Source: Microbacterium aoyamense
GTDB lineage: Bacteria; Actinomycetota; Actinomycetes; Actinomycetales; Microbacteriaceae
Assembly (NCBI RefSeq): GCF_023155855.1
Contig: NZ_JAKNUT010000006.1
Span: 186,001-250,000, forward strand
Reading direction: 5' to 3'
DNA: 64,000 nucleotides
Shown here one piece after another: positions 42,634 through 52,215 of the stretch. Below the pieces are notes generated by a model that searched no databases, was not told the DNA's origin, and worked only from the letters and a program-made list of their open reading frames with translations. Each line of letters opens with the position of its first letter. The first letter of the stretch is position 1. Both the position numbers and the translations under genes were made by a program.

Positions 42634-45600
42634 GCGCGGTGGACGTCCAGGCGGTCATGGCGGGCCTCAAGGGCTTCCAGCAGAACGCCGTGGACCACGT
42701 CATCGAGCGGTTCTACGGGCCGGAGTCGGCGACGGCATCGGGCCGCTTCCTCATCGCGGATGAGACCGGCCTCGGCAAGAGCATCATCGCCCGCGGGGTG
42801 ATCGCTCGCACGATCGAGCACTTGCAGGATGTCGATCACGTAGACCGCATCGATGTGGTCTACGTATGCAGCAACGCCGACCTCGCGGCCCAGAATCTGC
42901 AGCGCCTCAATGTCACAGGTGACGAGCACGTCGGTATGGCGACGCGCCTCACGCTCCTCGCCAAGGAGAGCAAGAAGCTCACCAAGAAGGCGACCGGCGG
43001 GGGCAAGAAGGTGAACCTGGTCTCTTTCACGCCCGGTACCTCGTTCAGCGAGGGCGGGTGGCGCCAGGGTTCGGCGCCCGAACGCGCCATGCTGACCGTC
43101 ATCCTCGACGAGCTCGTCAACCGCACGGACTCGGATCGCCGCGTCACCCGCCTGCTCATGCACGGCACGGTCAAGACCTGGCAGCGCTTCGACCAGTCCT
43201 ATGTGCAACCCCTCCTCCGCGAGCTCAAGGGCGATCCCGACCCGCGCATCGTCGGAGCCTTCACGCGGGCGATCGAGGCCGACGGCTCGCTCGAGCGCTT
43301 CATCGCCCTACGCGACGAAGTTCGCGGGAGGAAGAAGGTTCCGAGCGAGCTCTGGCATCGCAACCACGACCTCATCGCGGAGTTCCGCCAGACGCTCGCG
43401 AAAGCGGGTGTCGAGACGCTGGAGCCCGACCTCATCATCCTCGATGAGTTCCAGAGATTCCGACACCTGCTGAATCCCGAGTCGGGCGATGCCGCCGACC
43501 TCGCGCACGCCTTGTTCCAACACCCCGACGCGAAGGTGTTGCTGCTGTCGGCCACCCCCTACAAGCCCTTCACGAACAGCGACGACGCCGAAGACGACCA
43601 CTACCAGGACTTCCTGGCGACCGTGCGGTTTCTCGCCGGCGGCGCTCCCGGGGCAGAGCGTGAGGTCGCGGCATCTCTTGCCGCCTACCGCCAGTCTCTC
43701 GTCGTCGGCGGCGATGCGCACGCCGCGGCACGAAGTGTGCGTGACGCGTTGACTCCGCTCATGACGAGGTCTGAGCGGCCGCCCATCGGCGAGAACGAGG
43801 ACCTGGTCGCGGTGCGCCAGCTGGCGACCAAGTCCCCCACTGCGGACGATCTGCGTGAATGGGCGGCGCTGCGTCGGCTGGGCCGCGAAGTCGACTCGCC
43901 CATCGACCTGGAGTACTGGAAGTCGATCCCCTACTTCGCGAGTTTCATGGACGGCTACAAGTCGTCGGACCGCGTGCGCACGGCGCTGGAGGGACCGCTC
44001 GCCTCCTCGGTGGGAGCGACGCTCGCAGCGACGAGGTCCCTGGAGGCAGCCGCCGTTTCTGCGTTCGACACCATCGACCTCGGCAACGGCCACTTGCGTG
44101 CGCTCGCCGACGAGACGATCGATCGCGGGTGGTGGAAGCTGCTGTGGGTTCCGCCGACGATGCCCTATCTCGCGCCAGGGTCGATCTACGGGCCGCTTTC
44201 GGACGGATCGGTCACGAAACACGTGCTCTTCTCGGCGTGGACGGGCGTGCCGACCGCCATCGCAGCACTGCTGAGTTACGAGGCCGACCGCCTTGCGGCG
44301 GGCGACCGCGCCCTGCTGCGTGAGAACACCCCCGACGCACGCAAAGCCGTGAGCGCGCGCCTCATGTACAAGCTCGCCGACGGCCGCGCCGCGGCCATGT
44401 CGACGCTTGCACTGTTCTGGCCGCATCCCGCACTCGCCGACCTCGGCGATCCTCTCGCGTTCGCACGTACATCGGGCGGTGTCGGATCACCCGACGCCCT
44501 GCTCGATGACATCGCATCGCGAATGGATGCCGCGGCCGAGACCGAGCAGGTCGCCGATGCCGTCTTCTCCTATCCGGGTCTGCTGCCGGCATCGCTCGCC
44601 GACGCGACGGCGGAGCAACTCGTCGAGCTTCGGTCGGAAGACACACGCTTCGCCGGCCTGCTGGAGCACGTGCGAGTGGCGCTCGAGGTGGGCTCGCCCG
44701 CGATGTCACACCCCGACCTCGGGCGCATCGCCGCACACTCGCCCGGCAACATCGCCTGGCGCGCACTGCGGTCAGTAGCAGGACCCGCGGTCACGCCGGC
44801 GGGTCTGTGGGCTGCCGCGTTCGAGCTCGTGCGAGGCATCCGTACACTCTTCAACCGCACGGAATCGATCGCTCTGCTCGTCACGCTGTATGGGAACAAG
44901 CAGGAGTACTGGCGCAGCGTGCTCGACTACTGTGCCGACGGCAATCTGCAGTCCGTCATGGACGAATACCTGTACCAACTGCTGAGCGAATCGGGCGGTG
45001 AGGACCTCGACGACGCCGGTCTCATGGCGCTCGCGCGGCGATGTGTCGAGTCGATGGAACTGCGACCCGCCCGCTACGTCGCCCGCGACAACTCCCCGTC
45101 GCGCGAGGAGATCCCGCTCATGGCACGCTTCGCGCTGCGCTACGGCGGCAAGTACGCGACCGAGGCGGATGACTCGTCGGGCGTGCGCCAGGGCGAGGTC
45201 CGCGCCGCCTTCAACAGTCCATTCGCGCCCTTCGTCCTCGCCTCGACGAGTGTCGGGCAGGAAGGCATCGACTTCCACTGGTGGAGCCACTCCGTCATCC
45301 ACTGGAACGTGCCGTCAAACCCCGTCGACTTCGAGCAGCGTGAAGGCCGCGTCAACCGCTTCGCCGGGCACGCGGTGCGCAAGAACGTCGCGTCATCACA
45401 TTTCGGCGATGTGCTGGCATCGCGGGATGCCTGCGCCTGGCGCGCCGCATTCGACGCCGCGACCCGAGCGCCCAACGACCTCGGCGAGTTCTCGCCCTGG
45501 TGGCTGTACCCGGGCCCCGCCCGGATTCACCGTGTGCTCGCGGAGTATCCGCTGAGTCGGGATGCCGCGAAGTACGAGCGACTGCGCAGCGCGCTGACTC

Positions 45601-45716
45601 TCTACCGGTTGACGCTCGGTCAGCCGCGGCAGGAGGACATGGTCGATATGCTCGCGAAACGCGGGGTTGATGGAACGGCGGTGCCGACGGTCGATCTTCG
45701 ACCGCCGCGTCGGTGA
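42630..45716 (+). CDS. Large SF2 helicase of the DUF6361-PLD operon
   Basis: A 1028-residue superfamily 2 helicase. Walker A is IADETGLGKSIIARG (42-56), Walker B is IILDEFQRF near 268, and motif III is SATPYKPF near 306. The C-terminal domain has STSVGQEGIDFHWW and QREGRVNRFAG near 901, the QxxGRxxR motif VI. A long insert between the two RecA-like domains (about 330-780) contains no recognised domain. Such RapA/Snf2-like proteins remodel or translocate on nucleic acid. GTG 42630 lies inside the stop of the PLD gene. It converges on the AddA-like gene with 28 bases between the stops. Confidence 0.87.
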   Translation: MSAVDVQAVMAGLKGFQQNAVDHVIERFYGPESATASGRFLIADETGLGKSIIARGVIARTIEHLQDVDHVDRIDVVYVCSNADLAAQNLQRLNVTGDEHVGMATRLTLLAKESKKLTKKATGGGKKVNLVSFTPGTSFSEGGWRQGSAPERAMLTVILDELVNRTDSDRRVTRLLMHGTVKTWQRFDQSYVQPLLRELKGDPDPRIVGAFTRAIEADGSLERFIALRDEVRGRKKVPSELWHRNHDLIAEFRQTLAKAGVETLEPDLIILDEFQRFRHLLNPESGDAADLAHALFQHPDAKVLLLSATPYKPFTNSDDAEDDHYQDFLATVRFLAGGAPGAEREVAASLAAYRQSLVVGGDAHAAARSVRDALTPLMTRSERPPIGENEDLVAVRQLATKSPTADDLREWAALRRLGREVDSPIDLEYWKSIPYFASFMDGYKSSDRVRTALEGPLASSVGATLAATRSLEAAAVSAFDTIDLGNGHLRALADETIDRGWWKLLWVPPTMPYLAPGSIYGPLSDGSVTKHVLFSAWTGVPTAIAALLSYEADRLAAGDRALLRENTPDARKAVSARLMYKLADGRAAAMSTLALFWPHPALADLGDPLAFARTSGGVGSPDALLDDIASRMDAAAETEQVADAVFSYPGLLPASLADATAEQLVELRSEDTRFAGLLEHVRVALEVGSPAMSHPDLGRIAAHSPGNIAWRALRSVAGPAVTPAGLWAAAFELVRGIRTLFNRTESIALLVTLYGNKQEYWRSVLDYCADGNLQSVMDEYLYQLLSESGGEDLDDAGLMALARRCVESMELRPARYVARDNSPSREEIPLMARFALRYGGKYATEADDSSGVRQGEVRAAFNSPFAPFVLASTSVGQEGIDFHWWSHSVIHWNVPSNPVDFEQREGRVNRFAGHAVRKNVASSHFGDVLASRDACAWRAAFDAATRAPNDLGEFSPWWLYPGPARIHRVLAEYPLSRDAAKYERLRSALTLYRLTLGQPRQEDMVDMLAKRGVDGTAVPTVDLRPPRR

Positions 45717-45744
45717 CCTGTCTGACCCCGCGAGCCTCGGGCGT

Positions 45745-48700
45745 TCAGCCCGTCGGTACCAGGACCACCCGACCGGGCTCGCCATTCGAGCGCAGGAACA
45801 CGAGCTCAGCTCGGGCCCGCTCCCCCGTCGCGACCTCAAGCATGCGCGCGTACTCCTTCAGCTGAGGGGCGTAGTGCGCGGCGCGCGCGGCGCGAGCCTC
45901 GGCATCCGGAATCTCGTCCGTCTTGTAGTCGACGATGACGAGCGATCCGTCGCCATCGCGGAAGAGAAGGTCGATGAACCCCTCGTGCACGAGCTCGTCG
46001 TCGCCGGTCGAACCGACGTAGAGCTCGCTCCAGTGCTCCGACGAGAACGCCCTCTCGACGACGGGCGTGCCGAGTGCCGAGCGCACGAACGATGCGACCG
46101 CAGTCGCGAGTGTGGGGATGCCTTCCGCCAGAGCCTGGGCCTCGGCGACGCCGTCGACGAGCGAAGCGTCGCCGCCGACCGCCTGCAATGTGCCGTGCAC
46201 CGCGCGACCGATGAGGTTGCCGTAACGGCCCTTCATCCACGGTGCGAGTTCGACATCGCGGACACCCTTCGCCTGACCGGCGACGACGTCAGCAGCCGCC
46301 GGCTCGTCGGCGATCGCCCACACCACCTCGGGCTCCGTGCCCTCCAAGCCGGACGCGGTGACCGCGGAAGGTCGGAGGGATGCGGCGACGACACGCTCGG
46401 TTTCGTCTGACCACTCCTCCCACGTCGAACCCGGTGCCGGCGCAGTGACGCGCGCCGCGGGCACGTCGCCGAGCGGACCGGCTTCGTAGACGTGGACGCC
46501 CGGTACATCGGCCGCACCCGCCTCAACCAGGATTTCCGCCGCCGTGGAGACGGCATCGCGCTCAGCGCGATGGAGCGAAACGACCAGATGATCGCGCGCG
46601 CGCGTCGTGCCGACGTAGAGCAGGCGCCGGCGCTCCTCGTCGTCCATCTGCTCGTCGATCGGTGCCGCATCGGCGAAGTCTGTGGTCTGCAGCGAGCTCG
46701 ACAGGCTGACCGCGTAGCCACGATCACGCCACAGCAGCCGCACGCCGTTCTGCCGCTGAGGGTGGCTCGTAAGACCCGACAGCACGACCATGCCGAACTC
46801 GAGGCCCTTCGCGGCGTGCACCGTCATGATGCGGACGACGTCCAGATCGGTCTCCGGCAGGAGCGACTCGGCGACGCGCGCGCCATCCTGCGATTGATGA
46901 GAGGCCCAGGCGAGGTACTCGCGCAACCCGCCGTGACTGATGTCGCTCCACGCCCGGGCCTGATCGATCACGAACCGCACGCGACCCCACTGATCACGGG
47001 CGCGAGACGACGGCTCGGTGATCGTCGCGGCCTCGAGCACCCGTCGATCGATCGAGATCGTCGTGAGGAGCTCGGCCGGCGTCATCCACCGACTGCGTCG
47101 GAACAGGCCGTTGAGGTAGGTCATCGCGATCCCTACCGGTGTACTCGCGAGATCGTCGGGAACGGGGGCGGACACTGTGAACGCGCCGCCGTCGCGCTTG
47201 TAGATGAACAGGTCGTCGTCACCGCAACCGAAGAGCGCTGACCGCAGTGCGGTCACGGTCGCGAGCTGATCGCTCGGGTCCCCGATCGCGCGCAGGGCTG
47301 CCAGCAGCGATCGGATCTCGGTCGACTGGTATACGAGAGAGCTGGACTCGGTGCGGTAAGGCACGCCCGCGGCATCGAGCGCGTCCTCGAGGAAGGGCAG
47401 CGAGGTGCGGGCGGGGATGAGAACCGCGATGTCGCGAGCGGAAAGAGGTCGGAAGCGGGTCCTCTCGACCATCGTCCCGTCGGGCTGTTCCTCCATGTAC
47501 CGTTCGCCGACAGTCCAACCCTCGGCGAGGGCTGTGCGGATCACGGATGCCACGTCGTTCGCTTCCGCCTCACGCTGAGGCCCGACCGGCGTGCGTGGCG
47601 GATGCGGTTCGACACCCAGCAGGGTGACTGTCGGCCCGACGAGCGCAGACCCGTCGTCGCCGGTCACATCGCGAACAGGTTCAAGCGGCTCATACCGCGG
47701 CTGCGCGCCGTGCTTCTCGACGATGATCCTGCCGAAGACGGTATTGATCCAGTCGAGGATCGGCGGCACGGTGCGGAAGTTGGCGACCAACGACCGGCGA
47801 CCACCCAGGCGCTCGCCCGCTTCGAGGTACGTCGCGATGTTCGCTCGGCGGAACCGGTAGATCGACTGCTTGGGGTCGCCGACGACGAACAGCGAGCCGG
47901 GTGGGAGCACGATGTCGTGCCAGTGCTCAGCATCGGCATCGCGTCCACCGGCGATGCGCACCGCGAGCTCGATCTGAATCGGATCGGTGTCTTGGAACTC
48001 GTCGAGCAGGAGGCGCTGGTATTGCTCCTGCAGGGCCGCGCGGGCATCGGCGTCCGTGCGCAGAAGGTCGCGGGACGCGACCAGCAGGTCATGGAACTCG
48101 AGGGATCCGGATGCCACGCGCTCGCGCGCATCGTCGAGCACCGCGGCCGCGATCCATCGCGCCAGCGGGCGCAACGCCGCGTCTCCGTAGGCGGCGGCGA
48201 TCGCCTGCGCGTCGGCGGCGAGCGCTCTGCACTCGTCCTTGAGCCGGCCGAGGTCGGGCCAGTTGCCGCGCTGGCCGTAGCCGAGCTTGAGGTAGCCGAG
48301 TTCGCGAACGAGCGCGAACCGCTCCCGGTCATCGCCCGCGTGACGGAAGCGCGACACCCAGTCGCCCACACCGCGCAGGACCTCCAGGAAGCGATCGGAA
48401 TCGTTGCGGCATTCGCTCTCGGACTCGGCCAAGAGGATCGCCCGGCGCAGAAGCGGCGCCGTATCGGGCAGAACCATGCCGTGCTCGGGGGTTGCGAGCA
48501 CATGCGACGGGATGAGGTCCCAATCGTTGCCGAACCTGCGGGCGAGGAAGCGAAGCTGCTCGTCTTTGACGCCCACCGCGAGGGCGAGGTGCAGCGATTC
48601 GGCCAGCGCGTCCTCTGCGAGCATCCGCCGCCACATCGTCGACCATCGGTCGTCGAACGCGACCGACGACCCGACCTCGTCGAGGACTTCGACCATCGGC

Positions 48701-49053
48701 GGCATTCCGGCCTGGATCGGGAACGCCGCGAGGATCCGTTGCGCGAACGAGTGGAGCGTGCCGATCGCGGCCGCATCGAGATCGTCGAGAGCCTCCTCGG
48801 CGCGAGGTGTGCCGCTGCGGTGCTCTTCTTCGAAGGCTTCGCGCAAGCGATCACGCAACTCAGCGCCCGCCTTCTCGGTGAACGTGACGACGGCGGTCTT
48901 CGACAGGCGTACGGGGTCGGCCCCGAGCACAGACTCGACGACGCGACCGACGAGCGCGGACGTCTTGCCCGATCCGGCGCCGGCATCGACGAAGAGGTTC
49001 TCGTCGAGGCTCGTCCGGATCTCGTGGCGGGCGGGCTGATCGGGCAGGCTCAC
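45745..49053 (-). CDS. AddA/UvrD-like helicase-nuclease
   Basis: A 1102-residue SF1A helicase with a C-terminal RecB-type nuclease. Walker A is FVDAGAGSGKTSALVGRV (21-38), followed by motif Ia VVTFTEKAGAELRDRL. Walker B is LLLDEFQDTDPIQIEL, motif III VVGDPKQSIYRFRRAN, and motif VI LLYVGTTRARDHLVVS. The nuclease end has GRAVHGTLQ and FIDLLFRDGDGSLVIVDYKT, a PD-(D/E)XK site. GTG 49053 is preceded by GGAGGAG and lies inside the stop of the AddB-like gene. The two would form an AddAB/AdnAB-like end-resection machine. Whether it is the chromosomal repair enzyme or a defence component is open. Confidence 0.9.
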   Translation of the reverse strand: MSLPDQPARHEIRTSLDENLFVDAGAGSGKTSALVGRVVESVLGADPVRLSKTAVVTFTEKAGAELRDRLREAFEEEHRSGTPRAEEALDDLDAAAIGTLHSFAQRILAAFPIQAGMPPMVEVLDEVGSSVAFDDRWSTMWRRMLAEDALAESLHLALAVGVKDEQLRFLARRFGNDWDLIPSHVLATPEHGMVLPDTAPLLRRAILLAESESECRNDSDRFLEVLRGVGDWVSRFRHAGDDRERFALVRELGYLKLGYGQRGNWPDLGRLKDECRALAADAQAIAAAYGDAALRPLARWIAAAVLDDARERVASGSLEFHDLLVASRDLLRTDADARAALQEQYQRLLLDEFQDTDPIQIELAVRIAGGRDADAEHWHDIVLPPGSLFVVGDPKQSIYRFRRANIATYLEAGERLGGRRSLVANFRTVPPILDWINTVFGRIIVEKHGAQPRYEPLEPVRDVTGDDGSALVGPTVTLLGVEPHPPRTPVGPQREAEANDVASVIRTALAEGWTVGERYMEEQPDGTMVERTRFRPLSARDIAVLIPARTSLPFLEDALDAAGVPYRTESSSLVYQSTEIRSLLAALRAIGDPSDQLATVTALRSALFGCGDDDLFIYKRDGGAFTVSAPVPDDLASTPVGIAMTYLNGLFRRSRWMTPAELLTTISIDRRVLEAATITEPSSRARDQWGRVRFVIDQARAWSDISHGGLREYLAWASHQSQDGARVAESLLPETDLDVVRIMTVHAAKGLEFGMVVLSGLTSHPQRQNGVRLLWRDRGYAVSLSSSLQTTDFADAAPIDEQMDDEERRRLLYVGTTRARDHLVVSLHRAERDAVSTAAEILVEAGAADVPGVHVYEAGPLGDVPAARVTAPAPGSTWEEWSDETERVVAASLRPSAVTASGLEGTEPEVVWAIADEPAAADVVAGQAKGVRDVELAPWMKGRYGNLIGRAVHGTLQAVGGDASLVDGVAEAQALAEGIPTLATAVASFVRSALGTPVVERAFSSEHWSELYVGSTGDDELVHEGFIDLLFRDGDGSLVIVDYKTDEIPDAEARAARAAHYAPQLKEYARMLEVATGERARAELVFLRSNGEPGRVVLVPTG

Positions 49054-52000
49054 AGGGCTCCTCCGTCGCGGGCGACCACGGACGGGTCGAGAAGTGTGTA
49101 GAGCTTCGCGAGCACGACATCCGTTCGCTTGCGTTCGCTCGCGCCGCGGACGTGACCGTATCCGACGCCGTCGGGATTGCAGTATGCGCACTGCACCCAC
49201 AGGAAGTCGTCGTTCGCGGGCGGTCGTGCGAGGAAGAGCCCGTCCCGGATCCCCGCCGCGAGAGTGCCGAGAGCACCGCGGTAGAGCTCCTCGAGGTGTT
49301 CGTCGAGGGTGACCTCGACCCGCTTGCCCCGGTCGCGACGGCCGATGAACCAATAGCCCGCGTCAACCGGATGTTCCCCGAACGCCGCCTGCGCGGCGTG
49401 TGCGTACAGGGGCAGCTGAAGTTTGCGTCCGGCCGCGACGGGATCTGTGCCGATGTCCTTGAAGCCGCCCGCGCTGCCGGTCTTGAAGTCGGTGACGATG
49501 AGTCGGCCGTCGCGCGTCTGGTCGACGCGGTCGGCGCTGCCTCGCATCCCGATCGCACCACCGTCGACATCGACGTGTACGGCCGGTTTGCCCTTCATGC
49601 CGAACGCCAGCTCGCTGCCCACGATGCGCGAGCCGTGACGCGCGTGCGCCTCGTCGTCGAGATCGAGGAACAGTTCGAGATCCCGAAGGATCACCTCGCG
49701 TTCGCGCTCCCACAAACGCGGGTGGCCCGTAAGGCCGCGGCGCTCGTAGTCGTCCATCACCTCATCGGCGATCGTGCGCATCAACGCCCGATGCTCCGGC
49801 GTCCACGGTTCACCGAAGTCCGGGCGATCCGCGGACTCGGTCGTGAGACGGTCGATCACCTCGTGCACGATCGAACCGAGGTCCCATGCACGGATGGAGA
49901 GGATCTCTTCGGGGCTCTCGAGTGGCCTCGCGCCGAGGAGCCGCTCCACGAAGAACGCGTGAGCGCAGCCCGCGTAACCCTCCAACGCCGTGGGCGAGAC
50001 CAGGGCGCGCCCGTCGGCATAATCGGGCAGCCCCGCGACCCCGTTGAGGTTGCCGTCGAAGCGGGTGAATGCCTCGTCTCGGCGAGCGTCGATCAGCTCG
50101 ACCGCGGCATCCACCGCCCTGTCTCCGTCCAGCGTCCCTCGGCCCGCGAGGTGGCGCAGCCGCCATTCCTGACGAGTGGCAGGCCGCTCGGCGCGCGAGA
50201 CGCCCTCCCAGTGCGAAGCGACGGTGCGGAGGCCGGATGCCTCGCTCCACTTCGTCGCCGCGAGTGCCGGGATGCCGGAGAGCGAACGGATCGTCGGCAT
50301 GAGCCAACGGCTCGGGAGCCGCTCGGCGCCCCGGCGCAGATCGCCGCGAGGAAAACTGGCGGTGACGTGCGCTGCGGCTGAGAACGCGGCCAGCACGGCA
50401 CGATGCTGACGACGGATGCCGTCACTCGCGGTGGGAAGGGCTCCTCCGACGAGCTCGCGCACGGCATCGGGAAGGAGCGGATCGCTCGACCGGCGGCCGG
50501 GGTACAGGTCCTCAGAAAGCCCGAGCACGAAGACATGGTCGACGTCGAGCGACGGGGCGCTGCCGATCGGCCCGACGAAAACACCGTCGCCGAACCTTCC
50601 GACGCGCGGTTTGCGGGCGTCGAGATCCACCTCGAGGATCTCGCGCACCCCTGCGACGTCAGCGTTGCCCAGGCCGTCGAGCTCGGCGATCGCGCCCAGC
50701 GCGACCTCGATGGCCGTTGCCGCGCGCTGTTCCTCTTCAGGCAGGCGGTTCCGCGCGTCGGTTCTGCCGATGTAACGGTGAAGGAGGCCGAGAGCCCACT
50801 CACTGAGCGCGGCCCAACTCGTGAGCGATCGACCTTCTTCTAGGCGGTGGCGCAGTTCGACGATGAACGAGGCAAGCTCCTGCGCTTCGGCGATCGATCG
50901 CTCCCGATAAGCGAGACCGCCCGCGCTCGCGTCGGGGTTGTCGCGGTCGGCATCCAGCCGAGCCTGCTCGCGCGCCACGTGATCTGCGAGGCGCTCCGAC
51001 CAGTCGCCGTCGGTCACGCCCGCACGGCGGCTCAGCTTCTCCCACCGGGTGCGCGGAGTCGGCAGGTTGCCCTCGCCGAGTCGGATCGGTGCGCGCCCCA
51101 GCCAGTCGAAGACCGCAACGCGGCGAAGGCTCTCGGGTTCGAGAGAGAGCAGTGTGAGGAACGCGTCGGCGATCGCGCGGTCACGCAACGGCCGCACGCC
51201 CGGCCCGTTGGTGGTGATGCCCACCTGCGCGAGGTGATCGTGCACGAGCCGCGCGTACGGGACGGCGACAGGATGCAGAACCGCGATGCGATGCGCGGGA
51301 ACACCGCGCGCGAGCAGCGCGCGCACCTCACGCACGATCGCGCGCACCTCGTCGTCAGAGTCCGATGCATGCACGACCGCGTTCGCGAGTGACTCGGCAT
51401 CGACATCGGCCACGTCGTCGCGGTCCACGGCCCGGTTGCGGGTGACGCCGACGACAGCACGGAGGCCGGATGCCTCGTCGAGCGCAGCGATCAGTGCGTA
51501 CTCGGACGGCGTGGGCTCTTCGGGGAGGTAGAGGATGATCGTGCCGACCGCGCTGAGATCCGCGCCCGCCTGCACTCGGAGGGTGGCATCGGCGAGTACG
51601 GCCACCTCATCGCGACGACCGACGGACGCCTCGACCGTGACGGCTTCGTGAAGTCGCACAAGGTCCGCGCCGAGGACGCTCGTGCTCGCGATGCGGGTGA
51701 GCGCATCGGCGTCGCACTCGCGGAGTTCGCGGTGCGCACGCACGAGCGCACGGACGGTCGACGGATGCTCCGCGACGGCGGCGAAGCACCCCGGATCGGA
51801 TGACAGCACACGCCGCCACAGTGCCGTCAAGAGCGCGGTGGTGACGGGACGCCTGGTGTCGCCCCCGGCTGCGAGCACCTGCTCCGCGAGCCGGCGCAGC
51901 GTCGTGACTTCGACGGCCGCGACGCCACGACGATCCCCGACGCCCTGCGCCAGCGCGCGTCGAATCGTGATCGCCGCAATGTTGTCGCGCGCGAGGATCG

Positions 52001-52097
52001 TCACCGGCGCGAGCGGGTCGTTCGCCTTCGCTTCGCCGACGAGTCCCCTGAGCTGCCCTACGGCGTCAGCGCCGTATCTGGCCATATGCGTCTGCAT
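49050..52097 (-). CDS. AddB-like PD-(D/E)XK nuclease subunit
   Basis: A 1015-residue partner subunit. The N-terminal half is helicase-like without a Walker A motif (VTILARDNIAAITIRRALA stands where GxxGKT would be), like RecC/AddB. The C-terminal nuclease has VSPTALEGYAGCAHAFFVER and LGSIVHEVIDRL, then GSADRVDQTRDGRLIVTDFK, the Asp and Lys of the PD-(D/E)XK site. A late WVQCAYCNPDG with the earlier Cys may bind an iron-sulphur cluster as in AddB. ATG 52097 follows GGAGGAGGG. It overlaps the AddA-like gene by four bases and lies 118 bases after drmB in the same direction, so it may be part of that operon. Confidence 0.87.
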   Translation of the reverse strand: MQTHMARYGADAVGQLRGLVGEAKANDPLAPVTILARDNIAAITIRRALAQGVGDRRGVAAVEVTTLRRLAEQVLAAGGDTRRPVTTALLTALWRRVLSSDPGCFAAVAEHPSTVRALVRAHRELRECDADALTRIASTSVLGADLVRLHEAVTVEASVGRRDEVAVLADATLRVQAGADLSAVGTIILYLPEEPTPSEYALIAALDEASGLRAVVGVTRNRAVDRDDVADVDAESLANAVVHASDSDDEVRAIVREVRALLARGVPAHRIAVLHPVAVPYARLVHDHLAQVGITTNGPGVRPLRDRAIADAFLTLLSLEPESLRRVAVFDWLGRAPIRLGEGNLPTPRTRWEKLSRRAGVTDGDWSERLADHVAREQARLDADRDNPDASAGGLAYRERSIAEAQELASFIVELRHRLEEGRSLTSWAALSEWALGLLHRYIGRTDARNRLPEEEQRAATAIEVALGAIAELDGLGNADVAGVREILEVDLDARKPRVGRFGDGVFVGPIGSAPSLDVDHVFVLGLSEDLYPGRRSSDPLLPDAVRELVGGALPTASDGIRRQHRAVLAAFSAAAHVTASFPRGDLRRGAERLPSRWLMPTIRSLSGIPALAATKWSEASGLRTVASHWEGVSRAERPATRQEWRLRHLAGRGTLDGDRAVDAAVELIDARRDEAFTRFDGNLNGVAGLPDYADGRALVSPTALEGYAGCAHAFFVERLLGARPLESPEEILSIRAWDLGSIVHEVIDRLTTESADRPDFGEPWTPEHRALMRTIADEVMDDYERRGLTGHPRLWEREREVILRDLELFLDLDDEAHARHGSRIVGSELAFGMKGKPAVHVDVDGGAIGMRGSADRVDQTRDGRLIVTDFKTGSAGGFKDIGTDPVAAGRKLQLPLYAHAAQAAFGEHPVDAGYWFIGRRDRGKRVEVTLDEHLEELYRGALGTLAAGIRDGLFLARPPANDDFLWVQCAYCNPDGVGYGHVRGASERKRTDVVLAKLYTLLDPSVVARDGGAL

Positions 52098-52215
52098 GCG
52101 CCCTCCTCCAGAAACGACCATCTCCAGCGCGGGCGGCAACTGACCCAGGTTCCCAGAACGGCGGCGGGTTCCTTCGCGTCTGCTCGGCGATGTGGCAGCG
52201 CGGTCGGCCTCCACT

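Noticed and set aside
49152..50381. 409-codon plus-strand frame opposite the AddB-like gene
   Set aside because: Antisense to conserved nuclease motifs, with no domain of its own.
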